A stretch of DNA of 64,000 bases, taken from Colwellia psychrerythraea 34H. GTDB taxonomy: Bacteria; Pseudomonadota; Gammaproteobacteria; Enterobacterales; Alteromonadaceae. Each line of letters begins with the position of its first letter. Within the stretch, counting starts at the first letter, position 1. The stretch spans positions 5,309,181-5,373,180 of the forward strand of contig NC_003910.7 of the NCBI RefSeq assembly GCF_000012325.1, written 5' to 3'. Shown piece by piece: positions 17,181 through 26,124 of the stretch. The notes under the pieces were generated by a model. The model had not been told where the DNA came from. It saw nothing but the letters and a program-made list of their open reading frames with translations, and did no database searches. The translations under genes were made by a program, and so were the position numbers.

Positions 17181-18206
17181 TTACGAATTATAGTTAAGCT
17201 TAGTTGCCTTTAATAGCTGCAACCAGTTTTTTACTTTGTTAAGTAAATTACCTGTGGATGATAATATTTTTTGTCCTGATGGTTGGTTAACAATTTCAGC
17301 ACCAAAATCCTTTTTAAAACTAAATAGACCTGCTTGATTTTGTGATTCTCCTTCGCTGACACCACCAAGATTAATGGATTTAAAGCCCTTTTTTTTAAAT
17401 TGCAAAATGGTATGCCAAATCATGTGAGCAGGACCTGAGAACTTGTTGCCGTCAATCGTCGAGCCACTAATAACGTAGTATACCTTATCATTGTAATAAC
17501 CAAAGAGACCGGCATTAATAGCTTCATTATCGACTTTACTGGTTACAACAACAGCACGGTCTAGGTCAATTAGCTTATCTTTAATGCGCTTAACCATTTT
17601 ACTATGATTACTCACCACAACCCCCTTTCGTGCAAGAGCAGACTTTTGCATTGATTTTAATTGCGCCACACTTTCTATTGAATGCTTAAAAACAGATTCG
17701 ACCCCTTTTTTTTCTGCTTTACGAATATCAGTTCGTTTACTTCCTTTCAATTTTTTCCAAATATCATCTTCGCTCGCTTCCAGCGAAATATAAAACTCAC
17801 TACGTTCATTTAATTGGTAACCTAGTACCGTTAAAATATCTTTTGAGTGACGAGATTCATAGGCATGATTAAAGATATAAAAGACACCCAACTTAGCTAA
17901 TTCGTCTTCAATTAAACGCATAAATGGCAATAAATCGTCGGAATTTAATGTTTCAGGTAACGCGCCAAAACTAGCCTTTTTACAGTATATTGAAAACGGC
18001 CAAAGCTTTGGTGACTCAAGGTGCACCACAGCTATACCTTCAACATCTCCGTTTGGAGTGACGAGCGAAAGAAATAACGGCGTGCCACTACTGTTATTCG
18101 TTTCATACAAGGCATATGCATGGGTATGAAAATAATTCCCCCCACAATGAGTTACTCGTTTATCCCATTCAGCGGCGGAAATATCCTTATTAATTATTAC
18201 TTTCAT
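17181..18206 (-). CDS. FemAB-like GNAT-fold acyl/aminoacyltransferase
   Basis: 341 aa, no membrane helix. Reads like FemAB-related transferases found in EPS loci (the XrtA-linked family TIGR03019 is one candidate): YFHTHAYALYETNNSSGTPL near 25-45, KLKGSKRTDIRKAEKKG near 155-170, then AINAGLFGYYNDKVYYVISG near 230-250 and KSINLGGVSEGESQNQAGLF near 285. An AGGGA site precedes the ATG. FemAB relatives add amino acids from aminoacyl-tRNA or transfer other acyl groups. It sits between an acyltransferase and a glycosyltransferase in one transcription unit. Together with the asparagine-synthetase-like and other GNAT genes it suggests nitrogen-linked decoration; this is inference. Confidence 0.78.
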   Translation of the reverse strand: MKVIINKDISAAEWDKRVTHCGGNYFHTHAYALYETNNSSGTPLFLSLVTPNGDVEGIAVVHLESPKLWPFSIYCKKASFGALPETLNSDDLLPFMRLIEDELAKLGVFYIFNHAYESRHSKDILTVLGYQLNERSEFYISLEASEDDIWKKLKGSKRTDIRKAEKKGVESVFKHSIESVAQLKSMQKSALARKGVVVSNHSKMVKRIKDKLIDLDRAVVVTSKVDNEAINAGLFGYYNDKVYYVISGSTIDGNKFSGPAHMIWHTILQFKKKGFKSINLGGVSEGESQNQAGLFSFKKDFGAEIVNQPSGQKILSSTGNLLNKVKNWLQLLKATKLNYNS

Positions 18207-18240
18207 TTCAAATCCCTAGGTCCCGGTACCATAATAGATA

Positions 18241-19431
18241 TCAACAATTTACTAATGATAGTATTTGTTCAATTTGTGCTTGGCGACTTAACTCATCACA
18301 ATTACGTTCGTTAACTTGAAAATTTAGAAGGCGAGGGAATTCGCTAACAATACAATCTTCGTCATCATAATCAGAGTACACGACATTATCGGAATATTTA
18401 TCAAGTAATTTCTTTGTTGCACCGTCAGCACCGATTACCGCCCATACGGGTCGGTTTAGTGCCAAATATTCATACGCTTTTGTTGGGATCTGTCTATCGA
18501 ATCGACTACCTTGCAGTAATAACAATGCATCAGCACTTTTGGCAATTGCTAAAGCAGCTTCCATAGGTACTGGCGGTTCAATGGATACCTCAAATGATTT
18601 AGCGGTATTTTTTAGGTGATTTTGCGTGCTTAAATCAGGTATATCACCAATTAACCTCAATTTGATTTTTTTATCTGTATGTTTGCAATTTTTTTCTATT
18701 GCTCGAACAATTGGCTTTATATCCCGGCCTTCATTATAGAAAGAACCAATATGAACTAATTCAAACGTGTTATTTAATTTAGGATTGTCAGCCTTTATTT
18801 GATTAATTATGTCTCGGTCAAATCCGTTACCTATTACAGTCGTATTTGTATTGAACTGATAGTAATCCTTTAGGCTTTGGGTACTGTCTTCTGTACAGGT
18901 TATTATTTCTTGACTAAGTGATACAGCACGCTCAACAATCGGCTGACAAACTTTTGTTTTTGCACTTTCATCAACTTTATCGTAAATCCAATAAGGAGGA
19001 TCTCTAAAATCAGTAATCAATTTTTTCCCTGTCGCACGTGCTATTTTTTCTGCGACATCAACAGAAGCAAAATCAGGGAAAGAGGTAAAGATAAGGTCAA
19101 TATCAAGTTTTTTAACTAAGTTTTTACCTTTATTAACAGCAAAAGGGATCCATGTTGCATATTTTCCAGTTTTAGCTAATGAAGGATAAATTGGTAATCG
19201 CCTACTGCTTAATAATCGTCTTTGTAACAAACTTAATGTAAAAGCTCGATAAATATTATTTTCACTATCAAATATCTGGTTTGATTTTAAACCTTGTGCG
19301 GATGTAATCGTTGATAATATTGCGACAAAATGGCCGTGCTGCTCAAGAAACCTTTTGAAAAAACGAATACGATTTACCCCACTAGCAGAAAATGGTTCAT
19401 ATTCTGTGATGACAATTAAGATTCTAGTCAT
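18241..19431 (-). CDS. Glycosyltransferase (GT4-like)
   Basis: 396 aa. Starts RILIVITEYEPFSASGVNRI, a GT-B N-terminal strand-loop; then DLIFTSFPDFASVDVAEKIA near 113 and KLITDFRDPPYWI near 138, the pattern of WbuB-like GT4 enzymes. The C-terminal domain has LVHIGSFYNEGRDIKPIVRA near 228, KLRLIGD near 257, and ADALLLLQGSRFDRQIPTKA followed by YEYLALNRPVW near 310-330. The sequence lacks a textbook E-x7-E, so the assignment is to fold rather than exact family. Overlaps the upstream flippase gene by eight bases, so translation is coupled. Confidence 0.82.
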   Translation of the reverse strand: MTRILIVITEYEPFSASGVNRIRFFKRFLEQHGHFVAILSTITSAQGLKSNQIFDSENNIYRAFTLSLLQRRLLSSRRLPIYPSLAKTGKYATWIPFAVNKGKNLVKKLDIDLIFTSFPDFASVDVAEKIARATGKKLITDFRDPPYWIYDKVDESAKTKVCQPIVERAVSLSQEIITCTEDSTQSLKDYYQFNTNTTVIGNGFDRDIINQIKADNPKLNNTFELVHIGSFYNEGRDIKPIVRAIEKNCKHTDKKIKLRLIGDIPDLSTQNHLKNTAKSFEVSIEPPVPMEAALAIAKSADALLLLQGSRFDRQIPTKAYEYLALNRPVWAVIGADGATKKLLDKYSDNVVYSDYDDEDCIVSEFPRLLNFQVNERNCDELSRQAQIEQILSLVNC

Positions 19432-20923
19432 GAGCTTTTCCTGTTTTTATTAGCATACCAAGCAACTTCTGTTTAACCTCTTTATCTAGCAGCATAGGCC
19501 ATGCAATAAGCAACGCTATACAAACACAAGCAATCGCTGCAATAATTAGCTGCCCCCAATTAAGAGGTTCAAATAATTGCATCATACTTATACCCAAGAC
19601 AACAAGCAAAATGTATAAAACCACAAGTTTGATGAATTCCAAGATTGGTTTTAAAACTGGTAATTCTGTATATTTATTTAATAAGACTAAATGCAAAATA
19701 ACATCAGATACAAAAAAACTACATGCAGTCGCAATGGCTATCCCCAATAATCCCCACTGACTACCTAACACTAACGATAAACCGATGTTTAATAAAGCCC
19801 CAAGCAAATTAACAACCGACAACAACTGGTGTTGAGCTTTTGCTAACAATAAACTACTGATCGGGCGAGAAACCGTTCGACAAATATAAGCAAACCCGAG
19901 TATTGGAGCTAGTTGCCCTGCTTGAGCATAATCAAGGCCTATCCATAACGTGATAAAATCTTCGGCTAAAATAGCCAATGGCATATACAGTAAAATGACG
20001 GTAAAAAAATTAATACTGATGATCAGTTTGAATGTCCCATCCAGCCCTGTATTTCTAGCAACCATTTTGGTAAGTACTGGTTGAAAAACACCAACGATAG
20101 CTCCAACTAGTGATTCAACTTGATTCATCAAACTATTAATTACATTGTAAATAGCGACAAATTTCAAACCTAATAAATGACTAATAATAATGGGATCTAC
20201 TCGTCGATTAACACTCTTTGCCATTCCCATCAAAATAAGATGTTTGGAGAATGCGAATAATTGCCTAACTTCGCTAAACTTAACCAAGTGGAGAACAAAC
20301 TTGAATTCCGGATGAAGTTTACGGGCAAAATGCATTTTTAAGCTGTGTGTCAGTATATCTGCAGCAATTGTGGCAAACACTGCCCCATAAATATTCATAT
20401 CAATAATTAGGTAAAATACCAGTATTGATTTTACCACCATATTAAGAGTACCGAGGTTCGCATCAATATCCATGCGAAGATACGCAGTGAAGAAACCGTG
20501 AAAACAATTCATGATAAAATCTAAAAAAACTTTAATCGCTAATATCGAAAAAGCTATTGTTGCAATTGACTGTTCTTTTTCATTTATTCCGAGTAACTCA
20601 GGAAAAAAGGCAAGCACCAAAACACAAAAAGCAGCAATAAAGCCCAAAACAGAAAATAAGGCTACAGCAACTGAAAAAACTATATTTATACGGTGGTTGT
20701 CTTTATTTTCCAGTGCTAATACGATGTTTCTTTGTACTGCATAAGCAAAGCCAAGATCTATAAAATTAAACCAACCTAATGCTGAAAGAATTAGAATCCA
20801 TAGCCCGTAGTGGGCATCACCTAGATGATGAATAAGATAGGGTGTTAACACTAGCGATATTACGGTAATAATAATAACTTCTAATGTTCTAAACGTTGAA
20901 CTTTTAATTAATTGTTTTTTCAT
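19424..20923 (-). CDS. Polysaccharide flippase (Wzx-like, MOP superfamily)
   Basis: 499 aa with about twelve to fourteen hydrophobic helices. The start, KSSTFRTLEVIIITVISLVL then TPYLIHHLGDAHYGLWILIL, is the classic opening of the polysaccharide_synt family. The middle contains MGMAKSVNRRVDPIIISHLL and the end a series of paired helices. Such proteins turn lipid-linked oligosaccharide repeats over to the periplasm. First gene of the minus-strand block 15193-20923; the 288-base gap 20924-21211 to the divergent CapK-like gene should hold both promoters, though I see no unambiguous -35/-10 pair there. Confidence 0.92.
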   Translation of the reverse strand: MKKQLIKSSTFRTLEVIIITVISLVLTPYLIHHLGDAHYGLWILILSALGWFNFIDLGFAYAVQRNIVLALENKDNHRINIVFSVAVALFSVLGFIAAFCVLVLAFFPELLGINEKEQSIATIAFSILAIKVFLDFIMNCFHGFFTAYLRMDIDANLGTLNMVVKSILVFYLIIDMNIYGAVFATIAADILTHSLKMHFARKLHPEFKFVLHLVKFSEVRQLFAFSKHLILMGMAKSVNRRVDPIIISHLLGLKFVAIYNVINSLMNQVESLVGAIVGVFQPVLTKMVARNTGLDGTFKLIISINFFTVILLYMPLAILAEDFITLWIGLDYAQAGQLAPILGFAYICRTVSRPISSLLLAKAQHQLLSVVNLLGALLNIGLSLVLGSQWGLLGIAIATACSFFVSDVILHLVLLNKYTELPVLKPILEFIKLVVLYILLVVLGISMMQLFEPLNWGQLIIAAIACVCIALLIAWPMLLDKEVKQKLLGMLIKTGKAHD

Positions 20924-21211
20924 TAAAACTTAACCGCACTAACCTTGTAAAAATATGGCACAAAATAACTGTAATTACGCGCTTGTACAACAATAGACAC
21001 TAAATACTGAGTCACAAAACTTCCTTATTTATCAAATCATCACAATGTAACATTATGTAATCGGTTTATCTTTATCTTTGTTGAAAATACGAGTTGTTCT
21101 AAGTAAATAAAAATCTATAACTAATACTACAAAAATGTTACTTTCATTTGTATTTTTTGTTAAATTAAAGGCACTTATACTCATTCATTCAATTTTAGGA
21201 TTTTAGCAGTT

Positions 21212-22552
21212 ATGTACGCTTTTATTTTACGACGTTTTTTAATGCCTGCTTATGAAAAAATAAAAGGCAAAAATTTACTGCACCACCTTGAAATTTATGA
21301 AAGTAATTTAACACTAACGAAAAAGCAGCTTGAGGATAAACAGTGGCAAGCCCTTGAGGCTTTAATTACACACGCATTTGAGTACACATCTTTTTATCCT
21401 AAACATTGGGCTAAATCAGGAATAAATTCAAGAAATGATATAAAATGCATGGCTGATTTTGCCAAACTCCCTGTCGTTACTAAAGATGATATTTCCGCGC
21501 ATTATAGTGATTTACTCGCGAGTAATTATTCAAATAATATAAAGAAATCTACCGGTGGCTCCACTGGTCAACCGTTTAGCTTCGAATTAAACACCGACAG
21601 TAATACTAGGCGTGAAGCCATAATGTGGCGTGGCTATGGCTGGCTAGGTGCAGGGTTAGGACATAAAACCCTTTATTTATGGGGAGCTGATGTTGGCGAA
21701 CCCACCTTTTTAAAAAGAATGAAAACAGACCTTTATCATAAGTTTTATAATCGCAAAATGCTTAATTCATTTGCAATGGATAAAGATAATATGATTGATT
21801 ATGTAAAAGAGATTAGTGCTTATAAACCCAAGGCATTAGTGTCTTATGTTAATCCACTTTATGAACTTGCCTGTTATATCAATAAAAACAATACACCGGT
21901 TTTTTCTCCTAACACTATTTTAACGGGAGCCGAACCCCTTCATGACTTCCAACGCACTGAAATAGAAAAGGCTTTTAACTGCAATGTTTACGACACCTTC
22001 GGTTGTCGAGAATTTATGTTAATGTCTGCGGAGTGCACTGAGTATAAGAACTTACACATTAATAGTGATCACTTAGTAGTTGAAACGCTTTCAGAGCAAG
22101 GTAAACCGGTTTATGAGCAGAGTGGCGATTTAGTTATAACCGATTTGTATAATTTTGGCATGCCTCTTATTCGTTATGTAAATGGTGATAGAGCTACACT
22201 GATAAATGAACCCTGCCGTTGTGGTAACCCGCTACCTTTGATGAGTAGTGTGGATGGCAGGAAACTAGATATTATAAAAACACCATCAGGGAAAACCATT
22301 CCCGGAGAATTATTTCCGCACTTGTTTAAAGAGTTCAAAGGTATTTCCCGTTTTCAAGTGAAGCAGAGCAAAATTGATGAAGTGCATATTTTCATTATTG
22401 CCAACGAAAAATTCACAAAAGAAGATCAAAACAACATTACTACTGAAATAAATAAATATGCAACCAATGAACTTAATTTAAAATTTAAATTAGTTGATGA
22501 CATTCCATTAACTATTAGCGGCAAACATAGAGTGACTATTTGTGAAGTCTGA
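21212..22552 (+). CDS. CapK/PaaK-like AMP-dependent acyl-activating enzyme
   Basis: 446 aa, in the phenylacetate-CoA ligase family (CapK-like), shorter than classic adenylating enzymes because the C-terminal lid is reduced. ATP-binding loop KKSTGGSTGQPFSFELN near 110-126; VYDTFGCREFMLMSAEC near 262-278 is the motif contacting the acyl-adenylate; LITDLYNFGMPLIRYVNGDR (VITD in the sequence) near 310-329 is the hinge region before the lid, and GKHRVTICEV ends the protein. Such genes occur in capsule loci, where they are thought to activate a carboxylate for attachment. Begins the second + strand block, which runs to 29439. Confidence 0.85.
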   Translation: MYAFILRRFLMPAYEKIKGKNLLHHLEIYESNLTLTKKQLEDKQWQALEALITHAFEYTSFYPKHWAKSGINSRNDIKCMADFAKLPVVTKDDISAHYSDLLASNYSNNIKKSTGGSTGQPFSFELNTDSNTRREAIMWRGYGWLGAGLGHKTLYLWGADVGEPTFLKRMKTDLYHKFYNRKMLNSFAMDKDNMIDYVKEISAYKPKALVSYVNPLYELACYINKNNTPVFSPNTILTGAEPLHDFQRTEIEKAFNCNVYDTFGCREFMLMSAECTEYKNLHINSDHLVVETLSEQGKPVYEQSGDLVITDLYNFGMPLIRYVNGDRATLINEPCRCGNPLPLMSSVDGRKLDIIKTPSGKTIPGELFPHLFKEFKGISRFQVKQSKIDEVHIFIIANEKFTKEDQNNITTEINKYATNELNLKFKLVDDIPLTISGKHRVTICEV

Positions 22553-23678
22553 TACAAAAAATAAAAGTTCATTGGTAATTATAACTAATTTATTCCCACT
22601 TCCTTGGGAGCCTAATAGAGCAACCTTTAACCGCCAACAATTCGCTCAACTTGATGACGAGTTTGACAAAAGTGTATTAGTGCCTATAGCCTTTTCTGAA
22701 TGGTTTTCTCATAAAAAGGAAATAAAGCAAACTGAAAATTTAAGATACGTTCCCTACTTTTATCTGCCTAAAGTGGGGCGTCGTTTTTATAGTGTCTTTA
22801 TGTTTTTGTCTATTTTAATGCACTCTGGTTGGTGGTTAATTAATAAAAAGCCGAAAATAATATTGGCGAGTTGGGCTTTTCCTGAAGCGGTTGCCGCCAG
22901 TTGGTTAAGTAAGTTATTTAACTGTCATTTCTTTTTTAAAGTTCACGGTAGCGATATTAACCTACATGGAAAAATTCCCGCTCGGGCTCAACAAATAGTA
23001 AAGGCAGCTAAAAGAGCATCGGGTATTTTATCAGTTTCAAAAGCACTCGCAGATGAAATGGTAGGCATGGGTATTGAACGGAAAAAAATATCGGTTATTT
23101 ATAATGGCGTTGACCATCAAAGGTTCGGTGTAGAAACAAAAACACCATTAAGCGGTGACTATCTTTTATATGTTGGAAACTTAAAGCATGACAAAGGTGT
23201 CGTCGAGCTTATCAAGGGGTTTGCAAACATCTGTGAGAATTATCCTACATTACATCTTGTCTATGCAGGGTCTGGCGTAGAGAAAGAACGGCTTGTTGAA
23301 TTGTCAAAAACACTCAATATTGCTGATAAAGTTCAATTACTGGGCTCTGTTGAACATCATAAATTACCCGCGCTGATTACTCACGCTAAAGCATTAGTAT
23401 TACCCAGTTATAACGAAGGGGTTCCTAATGTTATTTTAGAAGCTATGGCTTGTGGCACGCCTGTATTAGCAACAAGAGTTGGTGGAATTCCGGAAGTAAT
23501 AGACGAAAAAATCTGTGGCAAGTTAATTAAACTACGCTGTGAAATAGCGGTAGAGAATGGCTTAAATTACATACTCAATCAACCTTGGAATAAGAAACAA
23601 ATACAAGCGCATAGTAAAAAATTCACATGGGAAAACAATAAACGCCAACTCATTGAGTTACTGTCAGTTAATAACTAA
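22542..23678 (+). CDS. Glycosyltransferase family 4
   Basis: 378 aa from a GTG start that overlaps the CapK-like gene by 11 bases, so coupled translation is likely. N-terminal half: LVIITNLFPLPWEPNRATFN and FFFKVHGSDINLHGK near 125-140. C-terminal half: LYVGNLKHDKGVVELIKGFA near 205, LVYAGSGVEKERL near 238, and the E-x7-E pair in NEGVPNVILEAMACGTPVLA near 288-307, then RVGGIPEVID. A conventional retaining GT4 for EPS assembly; donor sugar not predictable. Confidence 0.92.
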   Translation: MKSDTKNKSSLVIITNLFPLPWEPNRATFNRQQFAQLDDEFDKSVLVPIAFSEWFSHKKEIKQTENLRYVPYFYLPKVGRRFYSVFMFLSILMHSGWWLINKKPKIILASWAFPEAVAASWLSKLFNCHFFFKVHGSDINLHGKIPARAQQIVKAAKRASGILSVSKALADEMVGMGIERKKISVIYNGVDHQRFGVETKTPLSGDYLLYVGNLKHDKGVVELIKGFANICENYPTLHLVYAGSGVEKERLVELSKTLNIADKVQLLGSVEHHKLPALITHAKALVLPSYNEGVPNVILEAMACGTPVLATRVGGIPEVIDEKICGKLIKLRCEIAVENGLNYILNQPWNKKQIQAHSKKFTWENNKRQLIELLSVNN

Positions 23679-23765
23679 TTTGAGAAATAAAGTTATATTG
23701 GCAAAGGTTAAATTACTGTTACAATGTTTTTATAACGTTTCATTTTTCGACGGACTCGAAGTTTA

Positions 23766-24401
23766 ATGCGAAATAAAATTATATATTTCATACGATCTAA
23801 GCTCTTGCCTGATAGCTTGTTTTTGATCAATGGGAAAAGAGAGTCTAAATCACTTTATTTAACTTTTGACGATGGTCCTGTTCAAGGTGTCACTGAAGAG
23901 TTACTTGAATTACTTGCACAACATAAAGTAAAAGCTACTTTTTTTATTATTGGCTCTCGCATCAGCAAATCATCGGATTTACTAAAAAAGATACATCAAC
24001 AAAAACATACAATTGCAAATCATTCATACAGCCACCCTAATTTCACTAAGTTATCAAGTGAAACAATGCTTGAACAAATAATCACAACAAATGAGCTAAT
24101 TAGGGCAACTACTCAACAATGTTGTCGATTATTTCGCGCCCCCCAAGGCCGCTGGAGTATCAGGTTACTGTTTAAGTTATTTCGTTTAAAAATGACAGCA
24201 GTACATTGGAGTCGAGACTCTATGGATTTTCTTAAAGAGCAACCAGAAAAAATTGTGAAACGTTTTATTGATGAGCCAGTAAAGAATGGCGACATTATAT
24301 TATTTCATGATGATAACTCTCGTTGTATCGAGGCGTTAAAAACCTTAATACCCCATTGGCATTCTCAAGGTTTTAGTCTCAACGCATTGGAGAATAAATA
24401 A
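23766..24401 (+). CDS. Polysaccharide deacetylase (NodB domain, CE4), short form
   Basis: 211 aa, essentially a lone NodB domain without signal peptide or membrane helix. All five CE4 motifs are visible: TFDDGP near 33-38 (first Asp is catalytic base, second a metal ligand), HSYSHP near 84-89 (His-x3-His metal pair), FRAPQGRW near 119, SRDSMDFL near 147 and ILFHDD near 176. It should remove N-acetyl (or O-acetyl) groups from a sugar using a divalent metal, probably in the cytoplasm on a lipid-linked intermediate, since no export signal is seen. The next gene starts two bases after its stop. Confidence 0.92.
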   Translation: MRNKIIYFIRSKLLPDSLFLINGKRESKSLYLTFDDGPVQGVTEELLELLAQHKVKATFFIIGSRISKSSDLLKKIHQQKHTIANHSYSHPNFTKLSSETMLEQIITTNELIRATTQQCCRLFRAPQGRWSIRLLFKLFRLKMTAVHWSRDSMDFLKEQPEKIVKRFIDEPVKNGDIILFHDDNSRCIEALKTLIPHWHSQGFSLNALENK

Positions 24402-24403
24402 AA

Positions 24404-25600
24404 GTGAATATTCTGTTTCATCATAGAACTCGTGGGCGTGGTGCCGAAGGTGTTCATATAAGAGGCGTGGTCAAAGGTTTAAGGCAGTTAAATAATCGTG
24501 TTGATATCTTATCCTTGCCCGGAGCTGAGCCTGAAGTTGAAGAAGCAAAAGCTATTGATGAAAAGGTGAATCAGCCTCCGACTAAAAAAAGTAGTTTTTC
24601 CATACTTTCTGATCTCACTAAACATGTACCAGAATTTGTTTTCGAACTTTTTGAGCTTGCGTTTAATTTAATCGCGGTAATACGTTTACGTAAAACCGTT
24701 AAAGAAAAAAACATTACCCTTATTTACGAGCGTTATTCCTTATTTATGTTTGCCAGTGTTTGGTGGGCAAAACGTCATAACTTACCTATAGTGTTAGAAA
24801 TCAACGACTCTTGCCAAGTCCAAAGGGTGCGTTCATTAACCTTTAAAAAACTTGCTGCAAAAATTGAAGGCTGGATTTTTAAAAATGCTACCGGCCTAGT
24901 GTTTATTTCAACACGTTTTAAGGAAGTGGCTGAGCAAGCATACGGTGAAATTTCAAATTCTGTTGTATCACCTAATGGCGCCGACTTAGATAAATTTATC
25001 ATTGATGAAACCTCTGGCTTAGCATTACGAAGTAAACTGGGAGTTGAAAACAAAATAGTGCTTGGTTATGTTGGTGCATTCGTTCATTGGCATGGTATTG
25101 ATTGGTTTGTTGATTTGGCTTGTCAAAAATTAAAGGAAACACCTGAGTTAGTATTATTGCTAGTAGGAGACGGTGTCGCTTTTGAGGGCATTAAAAAACG
25201 CGTTATTGAAGCAGGTGTTGAATCTCAAGTTATTTTACCTGGTAAAGTCCCGCATCATGAAGTTTCATCCTTTTTGTCAGCAATGGATTTAGGTATATTA
25301 CCTGATTCAAATGATTATGGTTCACCGATGAAATTATTTGAATTTATGGCGATGGGCAAAGGCATGATTGCTCCAGATTTCAGCCCTATTGCAGAAGTTG
25401 TTCAAGATAACGCGACAAGTTGGTTATTTCCAGCGAGCAATAAACAAGCGTGTATAGACAAGGTTTTTGAGATTGTTAATGATAGAGAAGCTCATCAAGA
25501 AGTTGGCAAAAAGGCTCGAGCCTATATTGAAAACGAACGACAATGGAAACATAATGCTGAACAATTGTTATCATTAGTTACTGCTAGAGAGAAAGCTTGA
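24404..25600 (+). CDS. Glycosyltransferase family 4 (GTG start)
   Basis: 398 aa. Starts with GTG two bases after the deacetylase gene. Opening NILFHHRTRGRGAEGVHIRG is glycine/arginine-rich, as in GT4 enzymes of XrtA-type EPS loci. YERYSLFMFASVWWAKRHN lies near 108, and VLGYVGAFVHWHGIDWFVDL near 222 begins the donor domain; LLLVGDGVAFEGI near 252 and a late DFSPIAEVVQDNATSWLFP complete it. The position of the usual second Glu pair is occupied by NDYGSPMKLFEFMAMGKGM, a known variant. Likely acts on a lipid-linked intermediate. Its stop overlaps the next start as TGATG. Confidence 0.88.
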   Translation: MNILFHHRTRGRGAEGVHIRGVVKGLRQLNNRVDILSLPGAEPEVEEAKAIDEKVNQPPTKKSSFSILSDLTKHVPEFVFELFELAFNLIAVIRLRKTVKEKNITLIYERYSLFMFASVWWAKRHNLPIVLEINDSCQVQRVRSLTFKKLAAKIEGWIFKNATGLVFISTRFKEVAEQAYGEISNSVVSPNGADLDKFIIDETSGLALRSKLGVENKIVLGYVGAFVHWHGIDWFVDLACQKLKETPELVLLLVGDGVAFEGIKKRVIEAGVESQVILPGKVPHHEVSSFLSAMDLGILPDSNDYGSPMKLFEFMAMGKGMIAPDFSPIAEVVQDNATSWLFPASNKQACIDKVFEIVNDREAHQEVGKKARAYIENERQWKHNAEQLLSLVTAREKA

Positions 25601-26124
25601 TGCAAAAAATAATAGCTGATTTAAAGCGTAAGCAACAAATTTTTGCAGACGATGGTGCTAAAGTAAGCATGTTAAGAATTTTGATGGCTGATGGCACTAG
25701 TGCAAATATTATTTATCGATGTATGCGCTGGTGTGCAACACATCGTTTAGGCCTGGTAGCCTATTTTTTTCAATGGCTAAATAAATTGGTGAATGGTTGT
25801 GTGATCGGCAGTGGTGCAAATTTTTCCTCTGGTTTTGTCATTATGCATCCTATTGGCATTGTTATTAACTCTAAAGTAATTGGTGGGCACAATATTACTT
25901 TAGAGAGTGGTGTTGTCATTGGTGATGAGAAAGGTAAATCGCCTTGCTTAGAAAATAATATTTTTATCGGTTCTGGCGCTAAAATTATTGGCCAATTATC
26001 CATTGAAGACAATGTGAAAATTGGTGCGAATGCTGTCTTAACAAAAGATGCTAAATACGGTTCAACCATGCTGGGTATTCCAGCAAAAGCCTATTTAAAA
26101 AATAACAAAGGCACAAATTTATAA
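25600..26124 (+). CDS. Serine-acetyltransferase-like hexapeptide-repeat O-acetyltransferase
   Basis: 174 aa from the ATG at 25600, which overlaps the previous stop (TGATG). The N-terminal ~65 residues are helical (SMLRILMADGTSANIIYRCM), resembling the CysE helical cap in shortened form. The rest is a left-handed beta-helix of hexapeptide repeats: VIGSGANFSSGFVIMHPIGI (the HPIGIVI turn matches the CysE HPxGIVI active-site region), then IGGHNITLESGVVIGDEKGK and VKIGANAVLTKDA. In EPS loci such proteins acetylate a sugar hydroxyl rather than serine. Cytoplasmic. The start of the next gene overlaps its stop (TAATG). Confidence 0.88.
   Translation: MQKIIADLKRKQQIFADDGAKVSMLRILMADGTSANIIYRCMRWCATHRLGLVAYFFQWLNKLVNGCVIGSGANFSSGFVIMHPIGIVINSKVIGGHNITLESGVVIGDEKGKSPCLENNIFIGSGAKIIGQLSIEDNVKIGANAVLTKDAKYGSTMLGIPAKAYLKNNKGTNL

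Noticed and set aside
20924..21211. Sigma-54 (-24/-12) promoters that PrsR might use, here and elsewhere in the EPS locus
   Set aside because: Several TGGCA-like starts were seen, but none has a TTGCA-like partner at the right spacing.
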